Origin: JBLIKP01 sp047635375 | GTDB lineage: Bacteria; Bacteroidota; Bacteroidia; Sphingobacteriales; Sphingobacteriaceae | Direction: 5' to 3' | NCBI GenBank assembly: GCA_047635375.1 | Contig: JBLIKP010000016.1 | Span: 1 to 32,994 of the forward strand | DNA length: 32,994 bases | In this document: positions 18,742-27,106 of the stretch, piece after piece | How positions within the stretch are numbered: the stretch's first letter is position 1 | Layout: every line of letters begins with the position of its first letter | Translations under genes and position numbers: made by a program | The notes under the pieces: generated by a model | Told to the model about the DNA's origin: nothing | What the model saw: only the letters and a program-made list of their open reading frames with translations | The model's database searches: none

Positions 18742-19956
18742 ATGTTATACTATCTTTTCTCATATCTAGACCAACAATTTGATTTCCCTGGGGCGGGGCT
18801 ATTTCAGTTCATTTCGTTTAGAACGGCAATGGCTATCCTTACCTCTTTGTTTATCAGCACTTTGGTGGGAAAGCGAATTATCCGTTTTCTTCAAAAACAA
18901 CAAGTAAGCGATGAGATTAGAGCGCTTGGCTTAAAGGGTGAAAATGAAAAGGTAGGAACGCCAACAATGGGTGGAGTAATTATTCTCCTTGCTATTATCG
19001 TTCCCACGTTATTGTTCACAAAGCTGCATAACATCTATGTAATCGTGATTTTAATCACCACAGTTTGGATGGGATTAATTGGGTTTTTGGACGATTACAT
19101 CAAGGTTTTCAAAAAAGACAAAGCGGGTTTAGCGGGAAAATTTAAAATATTAGGTCAAGTGGGCCTTGGGCTAATTGTGGGGACGATTCTTTACGTTTCT
19201 CCTCAGGTTGTGGTAAGGGAAAATCCTACGCTTCCCGGTCAGGTGGCTAAGGTTAATTCTGCCAATTCCGATGTGAAAACTACGGCGACAAATATTCCTT
19301 TTTTCAAAAATAACGAATGGGATTATGCGCTGTTGCTTAAGCCTTTTACCAAGGATTATCAGAAATGGTCTTGGCTTATTTTTATTCCCGTAGTTATCAT
19401 TATTGTAACTGCGGTAAGTAACGGAGCAAACATTACCGATGGCCTTGACGGGCTCGCTACGGGAGTCAGCGCGATTATCGGGGCAACGCTCGGGATTCTT
19501 GCCTATGTCTCCGGTAACGTGGTCTTCGCCGATTATCTCAATATTCTCTATATCCCAAACAGTGGGGAGCTTGTAGTATTCGCAGGAGCCTTCCTTGGAG
19601 CTTGTATCGGATTTCTTTGGTACAATTCTTATCCCGCCCAGGTTTTTATGGGTGATACGGGATCCCTTGCAATCGGAGGAATTATCGCGGCCTTCGCGGT
19701 AATGATTAGAAAAGAACTTTTGATTCCTGTTTTATGTGGAATCTTCCTAGTAGAAAACCTTTCTGTAATCATGCAGGTAGGCTGGTTCAAATACACGAAA
19801 AAGAAATTCGGAGCGGGACGCAGAATCTTTTTGATGTCGCCGCTTCACCATCACTATCAAAAATTGGGATATAACGAGTCTAAGATTGTTACGCGATTTT
19901 GGATTATCGGGATTTTCCTTGCGGTTATTACCATTATCACGCTAAAAATAAGATAA
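18742..19956 (+). CDS. mraY: Phospho-N-acetylmuramoyl-pentapeptide transferase MraY
   Basis: The protein has 404 residues, somewhat longer than the E. coli enzyme (360). It transfers phospho-MurNAc-pentapeptide from UDP to undecaprenyl phosphate, giving lipid I at the inner membrane. Family motifs are TPTMGG, D117-D118 in GFLDDYIKVF, N230-ITDGLDGLATG with D233 and D236, FMGDTGSLAIGG and the PLHHHYQ histidine loop (H369-H371). About ten membrane helices are evident. The extra length is largely a loop between residues about 150 and 205 (VVVRENPTLPGQ... FFKNNEWDY), an insertion I associate with Bacteroidota MraY. It starts one base after the murE stop. Confidence 0.97.
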   Translation: MLYYLFSYLDQQFDFPGAGLFQFISFRTAMAILTSLFISTLVGKRIIRFLQKQQVSDEIRALGLKGENEKVGTPTMGGVIILLAIIVPTLLFTKLHNIYVIVILITTVWMGLIGFLDDYIKVFKKDKAGLAGKFKILGQVGLGLIVGTILYVSPQVVVRENPTLPGQVAKVNSANSDVKTTATNIPFFKNNEWDYALLLKPFTKDYQKWSWLIFIPVVIIIVTAVSNGANITDGLDGLATGVSAIIGATLGILAYVSGNVVFADYLNILYIPNSGELVVFAGAFLGACIGFLWYNSYPAQVFMGDTGSLAIGGIIAAFAVMIRKELLIPVLCGIFLVENLSVIMQVGWFKYTKKKFGAGRRIFLMSPLHHHYQKLGYNESKIVTRFWIIGIFLAVITIITLKIR

Positions 19957-19958
19957 GA

Positions 19959-21320
19959 ATGAATAAGAATCCACATATCAATCCGGGCACTAAGCTTACC
20001 ATCCTTGGCGGTGGCGAGAGTGGTGTAGGGACTGCTTTGCTTGCAAAGCAGAAAGGATATGCGGCGTTTCTTTCTGATGCTGGTGCGCTGAAGCCTGAGT
20101 ATAAAAAGGAGCTTGAAGATGCTCAAGTGCCATTTGAAGAAGGTGTTCACACTTTCGAAAGATTACTTGAGGCTTCTGAAATTGTAAAAAGTCCAGGAAT
20201 TCCTGACACCGCAAAGATTATTGTTGCGGCACGTGAAAAAGGAATTTCGGTGATAAGTGAAATTGAGTTTGCCGCTCGTTTCACAAATGCAAAAATGGTG
20301 GCCATTACCGGCAGTAACGGTAAAACTACCACCACAATGCTTACCCACCATATTCTGAAGAATGCAGGGATCAATGCTGCGCTTTCAGGTAATGTGGGCA
20401 TTAGCATGGCACGCACCGTGGCGAATTCAGATGCTGATGTGTATGTACTTGAATTAAGCAGCTTCCAATTGGATGGCATGTTTGATTTCAAAGCCGACAT
20501 CGCGGTGTTACTCAACGTAACGCCAGACCATCTTGATCGCTACGATTACAAAATTGAGAATTACACTGAATCCAAATTTCGAATAATCCAAAATCAGGGC
20601 CCTGACGACACTTTTGTGTATTGCGCAGATGACCCTATTATCCAAAAAGCTATGAGCAGAAGAAATATTGTAAGTAAGACTATGCCATTTTCTATTGACC
20701 ACACAGTAGATCAGGGAGCAATGCTACGCGAAGATGAGATGCTGATAAAATATCGTCAGGATCAAATGGCTATGAGCTTGCACAAATTGGCGCTGCAAGG
20801 AAAGCATAATCTTTATAACTCTATGGCTTCAGGGATTGTGGCCAAGGTGCTTGATATTCGTGATGAAAACATCCGCGAAAGCATGAGTAACTATAAGAAT
20901 GTACCCCACAGACTTGAAGATTGCGGACAAATTCAAGGGATTAACTTCATTAACGACAGTAAGGCCACAAACGTTAATGCCGTTTGGTATGCATTGGAAA
21001 GTATGCCTAAAAATGTGGTTTGGATTGTAGGCGGTGTAGACAAAGGCAACGACTACGAAATGCTTAAGGATTTAGTAAAAGAAAAAGTGGTTGGCATCGT
21101 GTGTTTAGGTGTTGATAATACAAGGATTAAAGAGGTTTTTGGTGACTTGTTGCTTCCTATGGTGGAAAGCCAAAACATGGACGAAGCCGTGAATTGCGCA
21201 TATCACATGGCTGAAAAAGGTTTTAAAGTATTGTTGTCGCCGGCGTGTGCAAGTTTTGATTTATTTGAGAACTACGAAGATCGTGGAAATCAGTTTAAGC
21301 AATCAGTAAGAGAATTGTAA
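19959..21320 (+). CDS. murD: UDP-MurNAc-L-alanine:D-glutamate ligase MurD
   Basis: The protein has 453 residues from the ATG at 19959, two bases after the mraY stop. The frame is open further upstream into mraY, but the conserved N-terminal nucleotide-binding strand (KLTILGGGESGVGTALLAK) begins right after the chosen start. The enzyme adds D-glutamate to UDP-MurNAc-L-Ala. The ATP loop is G118-SNGKTTTT. ELSSFQLD, NVTPDHLDRY, the INDSKATN motif and a C-terminal LLSPACASFDLFENYEDRG are all typical of MurD. Confidence 0.96.
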   Translation: MNKNPHINPGTKLTILGGGESGVGTALLAKQKGYAAFLSDAGALKPEYKKELEDAQVPFEEGVHTFERLLEASEIVKSPGIPDTAKIIVAAREKGISVISEIEFAARFTNAKMVAITGSNGKTTTTMLTHHILKNAGINAALSGNVGISMARTVANSDADVYVLELSSFQLDGMFDFKADIAVLLNVTPDHLDRYDYKIENYTESKFRIIQNQGPDDTFVYCADDPIIQKAMSRRNIVSKTMPFSIDHTVDQGAMLREDEMLIKYRQDQMAMSLHKLALQGKHNLYNSMASGIVAKVLDIRDENIRESMSNYKNVPHRLEDCGQIQGINFINDSKATNVNAVWYALESMPKNVVWIVGGVDKGNDYEMLKDLVKEKVVGIVCLGVDNTRIKEVFGDLLLPMVESQNMDEAVNCAYHMAEKGFKVLLSPACASFDLFENYEDRGNQFKQSVREL

Positions 21321-21321
21321 T

Positions 21322-22503
21322 ATGTTAAATTGGATATTATCACAGACTAAGGGGGATAGAGTAATATGGATTATCGTATTGCTGCTGTCTTTGGTGTCTC
21401 TGTTGGCAGTTTACAGCTCAACGGGAACGCTCGCCTATAAGTATCAATCTGGGAATACGGAGTATTATCTCCTAAAGCATTTTGGTATTATGGTGTCTGG
21501 GCTTGTGATAATGTATTTGACCCATTTGGTCCCCTATAAATACTATTCAAGGCTTTCGCAGATAATGCTTTTCATTGCGATTCCGCTTTTGTTTTTAACC
21601 TTAATCTTAGGAACTAACCTTAACGAAGCTAGACGTTGGATAACACTTCCAATCATTAACCTTTCCTTCCAAACATCCGATTTAGCCAAGCTGGCACTTA
21701 TCATGTTCCTTGCACGGATGTTGAGTAAAAAACAGGATTCGATCAAAGATTTTATGAAATCCTTTGTGCCCATAATCGCTTCGGTAATTGCGGTATGCGG
21801 ATTAATTGCACCTGCCAACCTTTCGACAGCGGCGGTTCTTTTTGGGACAAGCATTTTATTGATGATTATCGGGCGGATAAGCTTTGGGCAGATATCCCTA
21901 GTGCTTTTCTGCGGATTGATATTGTTGATTCTACTTGTGCTTTTTGGACCAAGAAGGGAAACGTATAAATCCCGGATTGGGACATTTTTTAATAAAGAAA
22001 ATGCCACTGCCGCACAATTGTTTCAGTCAGATCAAGCGAAAATTGCAGTGGCCACGGGAGGGTTAATAGGAAAAGGCCCAGGAAATAGTACCCAAAGAAA
22101 TTATCTGCCTCACCCATATTCAGATTTTATTTACGCCATTATTATTGAGGAGTATGGCATGATTGGAGGTTTTGGAATTTTAGGACTTTACTTGATTTTC
22201 CTATACCGGTGTATACGAATAGTTACCAAAAGCCCCGGGGCATTCGGGGCGCTACTGGCGGCGGGGCTGAGTTTCGCGCTGGTCATTCAGGCGCTAACCA
22301 ACATGGCGGTGAATGTGAATTTATTCCCCGTTACAGGATTGGCGCTGCCTCTGGTGAGTATGGGTGGGACATCCATCTGGTTTACCAGTATCTCTCTCGG
22401 AATAATTTTAAGTGTAAGCAAAAATGTGGAGGAGAACGAGGATGAAGTTCCTACCACAGGAAATACAGTAAGACCAGCAAACTATAAAGTGATTACCACT
22501 TAA
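21322..22503 (+). CDS. ftsW: Septal peptidoglycan glycosyltransferase FtsW (SEDS family)
   Basis: The protein has 393 residues and about ten membrane helices. FtsW polymerises lipid II into glycan strands at the septum together with FtsI. Recognisable SEDS features are the AVYSSTGTLAYK start, the RRWI motif, the large periplasmic loop after GPRRETYKSRI and the conserved PHPYSDFIYAIIIEEYG segment. The VTGLALPLVSMGGTS motif lies in the last helices. The gene lies one base after the murD stop, and its own stop overlaps the murG start (TAATG). RodA is the close alternative, but the dcw position favours FtsW. Confidence 0.95.
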   Translation: MLNWILSQTKGDRVIWIIVLLLSLVSLLAVYSSTGTLAYKYQSGNTEYYLLKHFGIMVSGLVIMYLTHLVPYKYYSRLSQIMLFIAIPLLFLTLILGTNLNEARRWITLPIINLSFQTSDLAKLALIMFLARMLSKKQDSIKDFMKSFVPIIASVIAVCGLIAPANLSTAAVLFGTSILLMIIGRISFGQISLVLFCGLILLILLVLFGPRRETYKSRIGTFFNKENATAAQLFQSDQAKIAVATGGLIGKGPGNSTQRNYLPHPYSDFIYAIIIEEYGMIGGFGILGLYLIFLYRCIRIVTKSPGAFGALLAAGLSFALVIQALTNMAVNVNLFPVTGLALPLVSMGGTSIWFTSISLGIILSVSKNVEENEDEVPTTGNTVRPANYKVITT

Positions 22504-23615
22504 TGAGTGAAAATAAAAACATATCGACCCAAAGTAAACCTCGCGTGATAATAAGCGGTGGCGGGACAGGCGGACACGTCTTTCCGGCAATTGCCATTGC
22601 TGATGCGATTAAGGTTTTGCGCCCCAATGCCGAAATTCTTTTCGTTGGCGCTAAGGGGAAAATCGAGATGGAGAAAGTTCCGGAAGCGGGATATAAAATT
22701 GAGGGATTGACAATTGCTGGAATTCAGCGAAAGCTTACGACCAAGAATTTAAGCTTCCCATTTAAATTATTCAAAAGCTTAGGTCGCTGCCGATCTATTT
22801 TAAAATCATTCAAGCCTGACATGGCCATTGGTGTTGGAGGGTATGCAAGTGGTCCCCTTTTGTTTATGGCAGGAAATACCGGAGTTCCGGTTTTTATCCA
22901 AGAACAGAATTCCTACCCTGGAATCACCAACAGGATTCTTTCGCGTTATGCCAAGAAGATTTTTGTGGCATATGAGGGAATGGGGAAACTTCTTCCTAAA
23001 GAAAACATTGTGCTTTCAGGGAATCCTGTCCGCAAAGACATTGCACAGGTAAAAGATCAAGGGGAATCGCGTCAAGCATTCGGCCTTGAGCCTGATAAAA
23101 CCACCCTTTTAATAGTTGGTGGAAGTCAAGGCGCGAGAAGTATAAATAAAGCGATTGAAGCTGGCTTAGATGAGCTTATTACCAATAATGTGCAGGTGAT
23201 ATGGCAGACCGGAAAGGGTTACCAATCAGCGCATGCATCAGATAAAAAAGGCTGCAGCCGAAATGAGTTTATCAGAAATATGGCGGAGGCTTATTCAGCT
23301 GCCGATGTTGTGCTGGCTCGCTCTGGCGCAAGCACCGTATCAGAACTTGGTGTAGTAGGGAAACCGGCGATTTTTGTGCCCTTCCCTCATGCTGCCGAAG
23401 ACCATCAAACGTCCAACGCCAAGGCCATGGTTGATAAAGAAGCTGCGCTATTAATAAAGGATAATGACGCAGGCAAGGAGCTGATTAAAACGGCGCTTGC
23501 ATTGCTAAACGATAAGAATAAAAGGACAGCAATGGCTGCCCAAATGAAAAAATTAGGAATAGAAAACGCTGCTGATAGGATTGCGCGTGAGACATTAGAA
23601 ATAATAGGGAAATAG
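22503..23615 (+). CDS. murG: UDP-GlcNAc:lipid I GlcNAc transferase MurG
   Basis: The protein has 370 residues. It converts lipid I to lipid II at the cytoplasmic membrane face. The GT-B fold motifs are present: the N-terminal G19-GGTGGH25 loop, GVGGYASGP, a QEQNSYPGITNR segment, GGSQGARSIN opening the second domain and the UDP-GlcNAc site RSGASTVSELG with PFPHAAEDHQ. A short hydrophilic leader of about 14 residues precedes the first strand. It is coupled to ftsW and murC by one-base overlaps at both ends. Confidence 0.97.
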   Translation: MSENKNISTQSKPRVIISGGGTGGHVFPAIAIADAIKVLRPNAEILFVGAKGKIEMEKVPEAGYKIEGLTIAGIQRKLTTKNLSFPFKLFKSLGRCRSILKSFKPDMAIGVGGYASGPLLFMAGNTGVPVFIQEQNSYPGITNRILSRYAKKIFVAYEGMGKLLPKENIVLSGNPVRKDIAQVKDQGESRQAFGLEPDKTTLLIVGGSQGARSINKAIEAGLDELITNNVQVIWQTGKGYQSAHASDKKGCSRNEFIRNMAEAYSAADVVLARSGASTVSELGVVGKPAIFVPFPHAAEDHQTSNAKAMVDKEAALLIKDNDAGKELIKTALALLNDKNKRTAMAAQMKKLGIENAADRIARETLEIIGK

Positions 23616-24997
23616 TGAACTTGGAAAAAATACATACGGTTTATTTTGTCGGCATTGGCGGCATTGGAATGAGTGCCTTAGCGAGGTATTTCAACGCCAA
23701 TGGGAAGCGCGTGCTTGGCTACGATAAAACCGAAACCAAGTTGACAGCAAGTTTAATCTCCGAAGGGATTAGCATCACTTTTAAAGATGATGTCGACGAA
23801 ATCCCCGAAGATTTATTGGTAGCTAGCGATAGCACGCTTGTGGTGTACACGCCTGCCATACCAAAAGAAAGCCACGTGCTTACTCATTTTTCTGAAAATA
23901 GTTTTCAGATATATAAAAGATCTGTGGTTCTCGGGTTAATTACCCAACATCATTTCACCACTGCTGTGGCAGGAACCCATGGAAAAACAACTGCCTCAAG
24001 TATGGTGGCTCATTTGCTTAATCAGGTAGATGGGGGTTGTTCCGCATTTTTGGGAGGGATTGCGGTCAATTACAACTCCAACCTTTTGTTAGGTAAAAGC
24101 GATCATATGGTTGTTGAAGCCGACGAGTATGACCGCTCATTTTTAACGCTTAATCCAAATATTACTATCATCACCTCAATGGATCCAGATCACCTGGATA
24201 TTTATGGTGCTGCTGAGAATTTAGAGAAAACTTTTATTGAGTTCGCCTCAAAAACTACAGCCGACGGAAATGTGCTGCTTCACCATTCTTTAAAAAACAA
24301 GCCGGTTTTTGGTGGGGAGAAGGTATATACCTATGGGATAGGAAGCGACGCCGACTGGAGTACAATGAACTTAAGGGTTGAAAACGGACATTATTTATTC
24401 GATTTAATCAGCCCGATTGCCAATATTTTTGGTGTAGCGCTAAAAATGGGCGGAATTCATAATGTGGAAAACTCCATCGCCGCAATCGCCGCCGCTCAGT
24501 TGTCGGGATTGGATGGCGAAAACATCAAAACTACCCTCGAAAGTTATAGAGGAGTGAAGCGAAGATTTGAATATCAAATTGAGACGGAGGATGTAATTTA
24601 CATTGACGATTATGCCCATCATCCAAAGGAGATTGAAACGACGCTTAAATCGGCGCGTAGCTTGTATCCGGGTAAAAAGATAAGCGTTATTTTTCAGCCG
24701 CATTTATTTTCAAGAACACGAGATTTTGAGGGTGAATTTGCCCGCACCTTGGCTTTAGCCGATGAGCTATTTCTGCTTGATATTTACCCCGCGCGGGAGC
24801 AACCGATTGAAGGAATATCAAGCAAAATTTTGTTAGAAAAGGTAGCCTTAGAGCACAAGAAATTGGTGACTCCTGATGAAATGTTGAAAATATTGCAAGA
24901 AAAAAGAGTTGAAGTTTTATTCACTTTAGGTGCAGGAGATATTGACAAGTTAGTTGAGCCCATAAAAAATGTTTTGGGGGGGACGGTTACATTATGA
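23615..24997 (+). CDS. murC: UDP-MurNAc:L-alanine ligase MurC (GTG start)
   Basis: The protein has 460 residues. It attaches L-alanine to UDP-MurNAc with ATP, the first amino-acid step of the stem peptide. The start is a GTG overlapping the murG TAG by one base. The first in-frame ATG falls after the conserved N-terminal loop YFVGIGGIGMSALA, so the GTG must be used. The ATP-binding loop is G120-THGKTTASS. VVEADEYDRSF, TSMDPDHLDIYG and YIDDYAHHPKEIETT follow, then FQPHLFSRTRDF. It overlaps ftsQ by four bases (ATGA). The weak start codon could limit its level relative to neighbours; that is inference. Confidence 0.96.
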   Translation: MNLEKIHTVYFVGIGGIGMSALARYFNANGKRVLGYDKTETKLTASLISEGISITFKDDVDEIPEDLLVASDSTLVVYTPAIPKESHVLTHFSENSFQIYKRSVVLGLITQHHFTTAVAGTHGKTTASSMVAHLLNQVDGGCSAFLGGIAVNYNSNLLLGKSDHMVVEADEYDRSFLTLNPNITIITSMDPDHLDIYGAAENLEKTFIEFASKTTADGNVLLHHSLKNKPVFGGEKVYTYGIGSDADWSTMNLRVENGHYLFDLISPIANIFGVALKMGGIHNVENSIAAIAAAQLSGLDGENIKTTLESYRGVKRRFEYQIETEDVIYIDDYAHHPKEIETTLKSARSLYPGKKISVIFQPHLFSRTRDFEGEFARTLALADELFLLDIYPAREQPIEGISSKILLEKVALEHKKLVTPDEMLKILQEKRVEVLFTLGAGDIDKLVEPIKNVLGGTVTL

Positions 24998-25758
24998 AAG
25001 CCAAGGTCTTAAATATATCGGCGATTGTTGGTGCTTCACTGCTGGTGATAGTGTCTTTAGGCTTCGTTGGCTCTAAAACTATGGCGATTTTATGTTCGGG
25101 AGTGACCATGGACATTGATTTCTCCACAGGTCATGAGTTTGTTTCGACCGACGATTTACATGCTATTGTTTACGATTATAACGACAGTCTTGTAGCCCGT
25201 CATATCTCCAGTATCGATTTAAAATCGATGGAAGATAAAGTGAAAAAACACCCCTTTGTCGATAAGGTAAATGCCTATTTCGAGATTGATGGTGAATTGC
25301 ATATTGAGGTGACTCAAAAAGAACCCTTAATGAGGGTTATTCCTTCCCGTGGTGAAGGATATTATTTAGATAACGACACATTAAAGCTTCCACTTTCGCG
25401 CTATTACACTGCGCGAGTTTTGGTGGCAAATGGAAATATAAAAGAAAAAATGGCTCAGGATGTTGAGCCAGTAAAAGGGGAGCTTGTAAAAGACCTATAT
25501 AAAATTGGTCATTATGTAAGTCAAGACCCCTTTTGGAAATCGCAGATTACGCAGATTTTTGTCGACGATAAAAAAGAGATTTGGCTTATCCCACGTGTGG
25601 GGTTTCATAAAATTCTCCTTGGGAATGCCCAAGACATTGACAGAAAGTTTAAAAACCTTCATATTTTTTATAAAGAGGGCTTGAATAAAATTGGATGGAG
25701 TCATTACGAAACCATCAACCTTAAGTTTAATAATCAGATTGTGTGCACAAAAAAGTAA
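24994..25758 (+). CDS. ftsQ: Cell division protein FtsQ
   Basis: The protein has 254 residues. It is bitopic, with a short cytoplasmic tail, one membrane helix near residues 6-26 (LNISAIVGASLLVIVSLGF) and a periplasmic part. The POTRA-like region spans about 45-110 (EFVSTDDL... VKKHPFVDKVNAYFEIDGELHIEVTQKEPLMRVI), where HPFV..V...... is the usual FtsQ signature. The beta domain begins at GYYLDNDTLKLPLS. FtsQ recruits FtsL and FtsB to the divisome. The call is supported by its place between murC and ftsA. The start overlaps the murC stop. Confidence 0.93.
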   Translation: MKAKVLNISAIVGASLLVIVSLGFVGSKTMAILCSGVTMDIDFSTGHEFVSTDDLHAIVYDYNDSLVARHISSIDLKSMEDKVKKHPFVDKVNAYFEIDGELHIEVTQKEPLMRVIPSRGEGYYLDNDTLKLPLSRYYTARVLVANGNIKEKMAQDVEPVKGELVKDLYKIGHYVSQDPFWKSQITQIFVDDKKEIWLIPRVGFHKILLGNAQDIDRKFKNLHIFYKEGLNKIGWSHYETINLKFNNQIVCTKK

Positions 25759-25763
25759 ATCCT

Positions 25764-27065
25764 ATGAAAGCGAACGGAGAAAAAGAAAATCGAATTGTGG
25801 TAGGCCTAGATATTGGGACTACCAAAATTTGTGTGATAGTAGGTCGTAACAACGAATACGGAAAATTAGAAATTCTTGGTATGGGGAAAGCTCCATCGGC
25901 GGGGGTAACACGTGGTGTTGTCTCCAATATTGAGAAAACTGTAGATGGAATTAAGGAGGCTTTGGAAAAAGCATCTGAGGCTTCAGGAGTAGAAATAAGC
26001 TCGGTAAATGTAGGAATTGCCGGTCAGCACATAAAAAGCTTACAGCATCGTGGGATTATCACGCGCGACAGTAACAACGATGAAATTCAACGTAAAGACA
26101 TCGACCGTCTGATTGAAGATATGTACAAATTGGTTATGCCTCCAGGAGAGGAAATTATCCATGTGCTTCCACAAGAATATACTGTCGACAATGAATCTGG
26201 GATTAAAGAACCAATCGGGATGAGCGGTATGCGCCTTGAGGCAAATTGCCATATTATTACGGGTCAAATCACTGCAGCTAAAAATATTTACAAGTGTGTT
26301 CAGAAGGCAGGATTAGATGTCGAGAACTTAACACTTGAGCCACTTGCCAGCTCTGACGCTGTGTTGAGTGAAGAAGAAAAAGAAGCAGGCGTAGTGCTTG
26401 TAGACATAGGGGGTGGAACTACTGATGTAGCGATATTCTTTGATGGAATCATTCGCCACACGGCCGTAATTCCTTTTGGGGGTAACAGCATCACCGAAGA
26501 TATTCGCGAAGGCTGCACAGTAATGCGCAACCAAGCAGAGAAATTAAAGACACACTTCGGTTCGGCTTTAGCCGATGAAACCAAGGAAAATGAGATTATC
26601 TCTATCCCTGGACTTCGCGGAAGAGAGCCAAAAGAAATTTCCATGAAAAACTTGGCGAACATCATCCAGGCGAGAATGGAAGAAATTATTGAGCATGTGT
26701 ATTACGAAATCCGCTCAAGCGGATTTGAGAAAAAACTTATCGGTGGCATTGTAGTAACCGGTGGTGGATCTCAATTACGTCATATAAACCAACTTTTTGA
26801 ATACATCACAGGAATGGATGCTCGCGTAGGTTACCCTAACGAGCACATCGCCAAGGCATCAGACGACGATATCAAGAGCCCTATGTACTCTACAGGTATT
26901 GGTCTTGTAATCACTGGAATTAAGGAAGACCAGTGGAGGTCACAAAAATTGTCGCCAGAGCAAAAGCAAGAGAAGAAGCAGAAAGACAATTGGCTTGATA
27001 AAATCTTCAAACAAGGAAAGCAATTCCTTGCCGAAGATATGGACGATCACGATTTCGTGAAATAA
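25764..27065 (+). CDS. ftsA: Cell division protein FtsA
   Basis: The protein has 433 residues from the ATG at 25764, five bases after the ftsQ stop. A GTG at 25743 is also in frame and would add seven residues (MHKKVNP), but the ATG is preferred. It has the actin fold with D16-IGTTK (phosphate 1), VDIGGGTTDVAIF (phosphate 2) and the adenosine motif GGIVVTGGGSQL. The 1C subdomain lies in the first third (VNVGIAGQHIKS). FtsA tethers FtsZ filaments to the membrane. The last 25 residues (N409-WLDKIFKQGKQFL...) form the amphipathic membrane-targeting helix after a lysine/glutamine-rich linker. Confidence 0.97.
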   Translation: MKANGEKENRIVVGLDIGTTKICVIVGRNNEYGKLEILGMGKAPSAGVTRGVVSNIEKTVDGIKEALEKASEASGVEISSVNVGIAGQHIKSLQHRGIITRDSNNDEIQRKDIDRLIEDMYKLVMPPGEEIIHVLPQEYTVDNESGIKEPIGMSGMRLEANCHIITGQITAAKNIYKCVQKAGLDVENLTLEPLASSDAVLSEEEKEAGVVLVDIGGGTTDVAIFFDGIIRHTAVIPFGGNSITEDIREGCTVMRNQAEKLKTHFGSALADETKENEIISIPGLRGREPKEISMKNLANIIQARMEEIIEHVYYEIRSSGFEKKLIGGIVVTGGGSQLRHINQLFEYITGMDARVGYPNEHIAKASDDDIKSPMYSTGIGLVITGIKEDQWRSQKLSPEQKQEKKQKDNWLDKIFKQGKQFLAEDMDDHDFVK

Positions 27066-27106
27066 TTAAGAATTAACTGAACTATTAATAAATAAATTTA
27101 AAGACA

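Noticed and set aside
19899..19958. Upstream extension of murD into mraY
   Set aside because: The 20 extra residues are a shadow of mraY coding sequence, and the conserved MurD N-terminus begins after the ATG at 19959.
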